Source: Alphaproteobacteria bacterium (GTDB lineage Bacteria > Pseudomonadota > Alphaproteobacteria > CBDBCS01 > JAHZLG01). From it: a stretch of DNA of 8,000 nt. Below are positions 5,320 through 8,000 of this stretch, in pieces. Every line of letters starts with the position of its first letter. Position 1 is the first letter of the stretch. Below the pieces are notes generated by a model. The model was not told the origin of the DNA and searched no databases. It worked only from the letters and a program-made list of their open reading frames with translations. The stretch lies in the NCBI GenBank assembly GCA_022599995.1, contig JAHZLG010000162.1, positions 1-8,000 of the forward strand, read 5' to 3'. The translations under genes and the position numbers were made by a program.

Positions 5320-6720
5320 ATGCCGGAGTTACCTGAGGTCGAGACTATGCGGCAGGGGTTGCTGGTGCTCGAAGGGCAGTCCATTCGCCGTGCGTGGTTT
5401 TCTGAGGCGACTCTGCGCATTCCCTTCGAAGATCACTGGCGCGAGCTGCTCGCCGACACCGCGATCGCCGAGGTGATTCGATGGGGGAAATACCTCGGCC
5501 TTGTCCTTGAAAGGCAAGCCGCCACTGGCATTGATGCCAGTGGCACTGGTGTCCGTGACACTTGTGCCTATGACACTGATGCCCGTGGCACCCCTGACAC
5601 GGGTGTCCGTGGCACTTCCGCCAAAGACACTGATGCCCCTGACACGGGTGTCCGCGGCACTTGCGCCAAAGACACTGATGCCCCTGACACTGATGCCCGT
5701 GGCACTGGTGTCCGTGGCACTGGTGTCCGTGATACGGAAAGGGCGGTAGTGATTGGCATGCTCATCCTTCACCCCGGGATGAGTGGACGCATCACCGTCG
5801 ATCCCCTCCATGCCGGGTCGAGCGATCTTGCCGACTCAGCAGAGGACGACCCGCATCACGCAACCGACACGCGGAGGAAGCACGACCATTTGTGCCTCGT
5901 GCTCGACCGCCATGTGGTGACGTACAATGACCCGCGACGATTTGGTCGACTCGAGGTATGCACCCCGGCGCAATTCATGCTCGATGGCGACGATCCCGCC
6001 AATGCCACGAACACCTCTGCCCCCCACCCACCCACCCCACCCCACCCCTCCCACCCAGCACACCCCTCCCACCCAGCACACCCCTCCCACCAAATGCCCA
6101 CGACAGGGGCAGCGCAAGACGGGGCGGGCGAGGGCAAGCCGGTGAGACAGGGAGAGGGGAAGGGGGACTTTTATCTCCGGTGCTGGCATGCCATCCGCAA
6201 CCGGGTTGGGCTCGACGAGGTGCCTCCCGATTGGTTGGCAATGGATGTCGAGACCTTCATCGCGCGCGTGTCACAGCGAAGGTCGGCACTGAAAACTGTT
6301 TTGCTCAATCAAGCGGTGGCCCTTGGCGTGGGCAATATCTACGCCTGCGAGGCCCTGCATCGTGCGCGTCTTTCGCCATTGCAATTGGCGGCAGACACTT
6401 CCTCGGATGCACTGCGTACCTTGTATGGACAGGTGCAGGCAGTGCTTGCAGATGCCTTGGCATCGGGGGGATCGTCGTTGCGGGACTATCGAAACACGCG
6501 TGGCGAGCTGGGCTATTTTCAGCACCTGTTTCACGTGTACGGCAGAGAAGGACAACCGTGCCTGCGCTGTCAGTGCGATCAGAACACCCAATCTGGCGGG
6601 GTGGACTCGGACGGGGGCGACCAATGCGGAGATGCCATCGTCCCCGCTGTCATCCACCGTATTGTTCAGCAGGGGCGGAGCACATTTTACTGTCTGCAGT
6701 GCCAACCGTCGTTGTTGTGA
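5320..6720 (+). CDS. mutM: Formamidopyrimidine-DNA glycosylase (Fpg/MutM), 466 aa with large insertions
   Basis: This is a bifunctional glycosylase/AP lyase removing 8-oxoguanine and FaPy lesions. The start MPELPEVETM supplies the catalytic Pro2 and Glu3 (P1/E2 after Met removal); an in-frame TGA at 5308-5310 excludes a longer N-terminus. Other family residues are K57 in RWGKYLG, M154 in HPGMSGR, R206 and F208 in YNDPRRFGR, the helix-two-turn-helix segment LKTVLLNQAVALGVGNIYACEAL (324-346), and a zinc finger using C414, C417, C458 and C461. E. coli Fpg is 269 aa; the excess sits in four low-complexity insertions at about 66-140, 163-186, 224-283 and 419-442. The last stretches the finger spacing from the usual 16 residues to 40. 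Insertions fall in loops or the interdomain linker and all catalytic positions remain, so activity is likely but untested. No clear Shine-Dalgarno is seen. Confidence 0.96.
   Translation: MPELPEVETMRQGLLVLEGQSIRRAWFSEATLRIPFEDHWRELLADTAIAEVIRWGKYLGLVLERQAATGIDASGTGVRDTCAYDTDARGTPDTGVRGTSAKDTDAPDTGVRGTCAKDTDAPDTDARGTGVRGTGVRDTERAVVIGMLILHPGMSGRITVDPLHAGSSDLADSAEDDPHHATDTRRKHDHLCLVLDRHVVTYNDPRRFGRLEVCTPAQFMLDGDDPANATNTSAPHPPTPPHPSHPAHPSHPAHPSHQMPTTGAAQDGAGEGKPVRQGEGKGDFYLRCWHAIRNRVGLDEVPPDWLAMDVETFIARVSQRRSALKTVLLNQAVALGVGNIYACEALHRARLSPLQLAADTSSDALRTLYGQVQAVLADALASGGSSLRDYRNTRGELGYFQHLFHVYGREGQPCLRCQCDQNTQSGGVDSDGGDQCGDAIVPAVIHRIVQQGRSTFYCLQCQPSLL
5521..5544. repeat. Perfect 11-bp inverted repeat at the edge of the first mutM insertion
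   Basis: GCCACTGGCAT (5521-5531) and ATGCCAGTGGC (5534-5544) are exact reverse complements separated by TG. The palindrome marks where the conserved mutM sequence gives way to the repeat-rich insert, and encodes the start of it (ATGIDASGT). Confidence 0.9.
5545..5735 (+). repeat. In-frame tandem repeats in mutM (insert 1)
   Basis: The insert is built from short motifs such as GACACTGATGCCCGTGGCAC and GGCACTGGTGTCCGT. Its clearest duplication is a 45-bp unit at 5593-5637 repeated at 5638-5682 with two base differences. The two copies encode PDTGVRGTSAKDTDA and PDTGVRGTCAKDTDA. Shorter runs of VRGTG and DTDARGT flank them. All steps are multiples of three, and the insert falls in the loop between GKYLGLVLE and the HPGMSGR strand. 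Confidence 0.9.
6013..6090 (+). repeat. C-rich His/Pro tandem repeat in mutM (insert 3)
   Basis: An 18-bp unit CACCCCTCCCACCCAGCA occurs at 6043-6060 and 6061-6078, with 12 bp of a third copy at 6079-6090, after a CCCACCCACC-type lead-in. It encodes a Pro/His/Ser/Ala run (HPSHPA repeats) in the linker between the N-terminal beta domain and the helical domain. The complementary strand is G-rich. Confidence 0.92.
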
Positions 6721-6761
6721 TCAGGGAGAGATCGCTGGTTGTTTGCTGCTACCAGCTAGCT

Positions 6762-6856
6762 ACCGGTCACCGGTCACCGGTCGGTCGGCACCGGTCACCG
6801 GTCGGTCGGAGCCGGTCACCGGTCACCGGTCGGTCGGTCGGTCACCGACCGGTCGG
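6762..6856. repeat. GGTCACCGGTCGGTC-type array between convergent genes, with terminal hairpin
   Basis: The spacer is built from CCGGTCA heptamers and CGGT tetramers. Two 21-bp composite units (CCGGTCACCGGTCGGTCGG plus two bases) lie at 6770-6790 and 6791-6811, followed by further heptamers. At the right end ACCGGTCGGT (6825-6834) and ACCGACCGGT (6844-6853) form a perfect 10-bp stem with a 9-nt loop. As mutM and the lipoprotein gene both end here, this may act as a bidirectional transcript end, although no U tract follows on either side. Confidence 0.9.
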
Positions 6857-6885
6857 CGAGGATGGTGGGATCGAAGGAATTGCCG

Positions 6886-7539
6886 TTAGCGGAGTGGGAC
6901 TTGAATCTCGGTCACCACATCATCGGGGCCGGCAAGAATGGGGTCTTGAATAATCAGCATCCGGATTTGTGCATCATCCAGAATCTCGTAGCCCGCCCGC
7001 CGAATGTCCACCACAAATTGCAGGAAAGCCCCCGTCAACGAGGTCGGGCCGCCCGCGTGGACGAAATATGCCACCCGTTGCTCGGGCAATACCTTGGTGC
7101 GAATATAGGGGTCTTCGGGGAGAACACCCTCATAGGCGATGGCAATCTCTTGCGCTCGATTGCTGGGAGCACTTCGTGCCCGCGACATGCGCCGCACAAA
7201 TTCGTTTAGCGAAAGCAATTTGACCACGGGGAACACCAACAGCACGTCCGGTGAGACCTCTGCCGTGGTGTTGTAGTAGTCGGTTAGGCGTCCTTGGGCG
7301 ATGTACTCCTCGACTGGGTCGGCGGGGTCTTGCACCTCATAGGTGATATAGGCCAATTTCTGCTCGGGGGTGATTTTCACGGCGATGTTAGCACCGCCTC
7401 GCCCGAAGAGCCCTGCCCCCCCCGCACCACCGCCTCCTCCTGTCGGGGTTGCTCCTCGGTTACACGCAGGCAGGGCAAGCATGAGCCCAATCAGAAAAAG
7501 AGGAAGAACGCGACGTGTAAGGGAAAGTACACCGAGCAT
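6886..7539 (-). CDS. Predicted lipoprotein with possible GyrI-like C-terminal half, 217 aa
   Basis: Starting at ATG 7539, MLGVLSLTRR and a hydrophobic run lead to the lipobox ALPAC, with the lipidated Cys at residue 26. A TTG at 7557 would add six residues and spoil a neat signal peptide, so I prefer the ATG; neither has a clear Shine-Dalgarno. A Gly-rich tether (about 28-50) follows. Residues 150-216, from VLPEQRVAYFVHAGGP through GYEIL and QDP to GPDDVVTEIQVPL, resemble the C-terminal pattern of GyrI-like effector-binding domains, which bind small molecules. Residues 57-68 (TPEQKLAYITYE) resemble 151-162 (LPEQRVAYFVHA), as expected for the two-fold pseudo-repeat of that fold. This assignment is tentative and the protein's role is unknown. 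It is convergent with mutM and stands alone. Confidence 0.75.
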   Translation of the reverse strand: MLGVLSLTRRVLPLFLIGLMLALPACNRGATPTGGGGGAGGAGLFGRGGANIAVKITPEQKLAYITYEVQDPADPVEEYIAQGRLTDYYNTTAEVSPDVLLVFPVVKLLSLNEFVRRMSRARSAPSNRAQEIAIAYEGVLPEDPYIRTKVLPEQRVAYFVHAGGPTSLTGAFLQFVVDIRRAGYEILDDAQIRMLIIQDPILAGPDDVVTEIQVPLR

Positions 7540-7590
7540 GACTATGAATCCGCACAAAGAGCAGTGAAAAAGAAGACGTTGTTCTATCGA

Positions 7591-7624
7591 GTGGGCACAC
7601 CCACCCTAGGGGTTAAACCCTTGG
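7591..7624. promoter_or_regulatory. Two adjacent palindromes upstream of the lipoprotein gene
   Basis: GTGGG-CACA-CCCAC (7591-7604) is a perfect 5-bp inverted repeat. Immediately next, arms 7606-7614 and 7616-7624 form a near-palindrome around A7615 (core GGGTTAAACCC; nine pairs including two G/T). They lie 52-85 bp upstream of the preferred start codon of the divergent-facing lipoprotein gene, so a regulatory role is possible. I found no convincing -35/-10 pair there. Confidence 0.35.
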
Positions 7625-7679
7625 TTACCTCTTATCTTTGCCCTTCGAACGATGAGGGGCAAGGATGGCCAATAGCGGC

Positions 7680-7709
7680 AACCTGTTACCTGCGCCAGCA
7701 GGCTAGGTT
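7680..7709. other. Two-tier hairpin in the right-hand intergenic region
   Basis: An outer stem AACCT (7680-7684) with AGGTT (7705-7709) encloses an inner stem CCTGC (7689-7693) with GCAGG (7698-7702), loop GCCA. I checked for a tRNA or a recognisable small RNA here and found none. Confidence 0.35.
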
Positions 7710-7867
7710 ACGGCAAGGAAGCAATATTTATGCCGACAATACAGTGCAAACTGCTCGGTGGTCAAGTTAAGTCGGTGCGCGCAAACCTACCGATGCCGCG
7801 CTATCGATGCCACGATGCCGAATACGCAGTTGCCAGTCAGCTTGCTTCAGCGTTTGGTGGTGTGTGT

Positions 7868-7903
7868 GGGGGGGGAGGGGAGGGAGGGGGAGGGGGGGAG
7901 GGG
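7868..7903 (+). repeat. Long G tract with single-A interruptions (G-quadruplex motif)
   Basis: Six G runs of 8, 4, 3, 5, 7 and 4 bases are separated by single A residues. Single-base loops are the most stable arrangement known for G-quadruplexes. A TGTGTGTG stretch precedes it. Such homopolymer runs are also prone to slippage and sequencing error, so exact run lengths should be treated with care. Confidence 0.9.
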
Positions 7904-7973
7904 TGTCTCTTCGAATCGAGGCCGAGGGGATAATGCTCAGTCCGCGATCCGAACCTCACTTTCGAAGGCGTCC

Positions 7974-8000
7974 TAGACTAAGGTGCCGTAGACTAAGGCA
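7974..8000. repeat. Start of a 15-bp tandem repeat at the right edge
   Basis: TAGACTAAGG occurs at 7974-7983 and again at 7989-7998, a 15-bp period, and the second copy runs to the window edge. Probably the first units of an array continuing outside. Confidence 0.6.

Larger units (their letters stand above)
7560..8000. other. Intergenic region without a convincing gene
   Basis: About 440 bp to the window edge. Open frames here (for example 7730-7933 and 7758-7976 on the plus strand) run through the G tract, giving Gly/Glu-rich peptides with no family resemblance. Contents are the palindromes at 7591-7624, the hairpin at 7680-7709, the G tract at 7868-7903 and the start of a tandem repeat at 7974. 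The plus-strand frame 7294-7770 is mostly antisense to the lipoprotein gene. Confidence 0.6.

Noticed and set aside
5958..6953. 331-codon plus-strand open frame overlapping mutM
   Set aside because: It reads a different frame of mutM and then the repeat spacer; its Pro-rich and SPVG-rich segments come from the arrays. mutM has the intact family signatures.
7905..7932. tRNA T-arm-like TTCGAATC
   Set aside because: No matching acceptor, D or anticodon arms; the upstream sequence is the G tract.
1..8000. Mobile element, prophage, defence or toxin-antitoxin system
   Set aside because: No transposase, integrase, terminal inverted repeats, phage structural genes, nuclease or toxin signatures are present among the supported genes.

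Overview
The window looks like a chromosomal segment of a high-GC alphaproteobacterium (about 60 % GC by eye). The clearest taxonomic hint is the minus-strand pair of a DUF3576-type lipoprotein followed directly by leuS; this neighbourhood, normally continued by lptE and holA, is typical of Alphaproteobacteria. I cannot name a genus. The most unusual feature is the density of short tandem repeats, both between genes and inside the reading frames of conserved proteins.

Layout from left to right: 1-294 is a 49-bp tandem array running off the left edge. 295-392 is a G-rich (C-rich in the leuS transcript) spacer with a palindrome. 393-3113 (-) is leuS with a repeat insert in the editing domain. 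3110-3712 (-) is a DUF3576-like lipoprotein overlapping leuS by 4 bp (ATGA), with a near-consensus promoter so close to its ATG that the mRNA may be leaderless. 3713-4033 is a divergent intergenic region with a 22-bp array and a possible operator/promoter for the next gene. 4034-5239 (+) is the oxygenase component of a Rieske non-haem iron enzyme. 5320-6720 (+) is mutM/fpg, enlarged to 466 aa by several low-complexity insertions. 6721-6885 is a convergent spacer filled with a GGTCACCGGTC-type array and a hairpin. 6886-7539 (-) is a predicted lipoprotein with a tentative GyrI-like C-terminal half. 7540-8000 has no convincing gene, but holds several small palindromes, a very long G tract and the start of another tandem array.

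Functionally, the genes are two housekeeping enzymes (leucyl-tRNA charging and oxidative DNA damage repair), an envelope lipoprotein co-expressed with leuS, an orphan oxygenase with no reductase in view, and a lipoprotein of unknown role. They do not form one pathway. I see no phage, transposase, CRISPR, toxin-antitoxin or defence system. The story worth following is repeat expansion: repeats inside genes have periods divisible by three (18 or 45 bp) and sit where family alignments have loops or linkers, while the two largest intergenic arrays have periods of 49 and 22 bp that would break frame.
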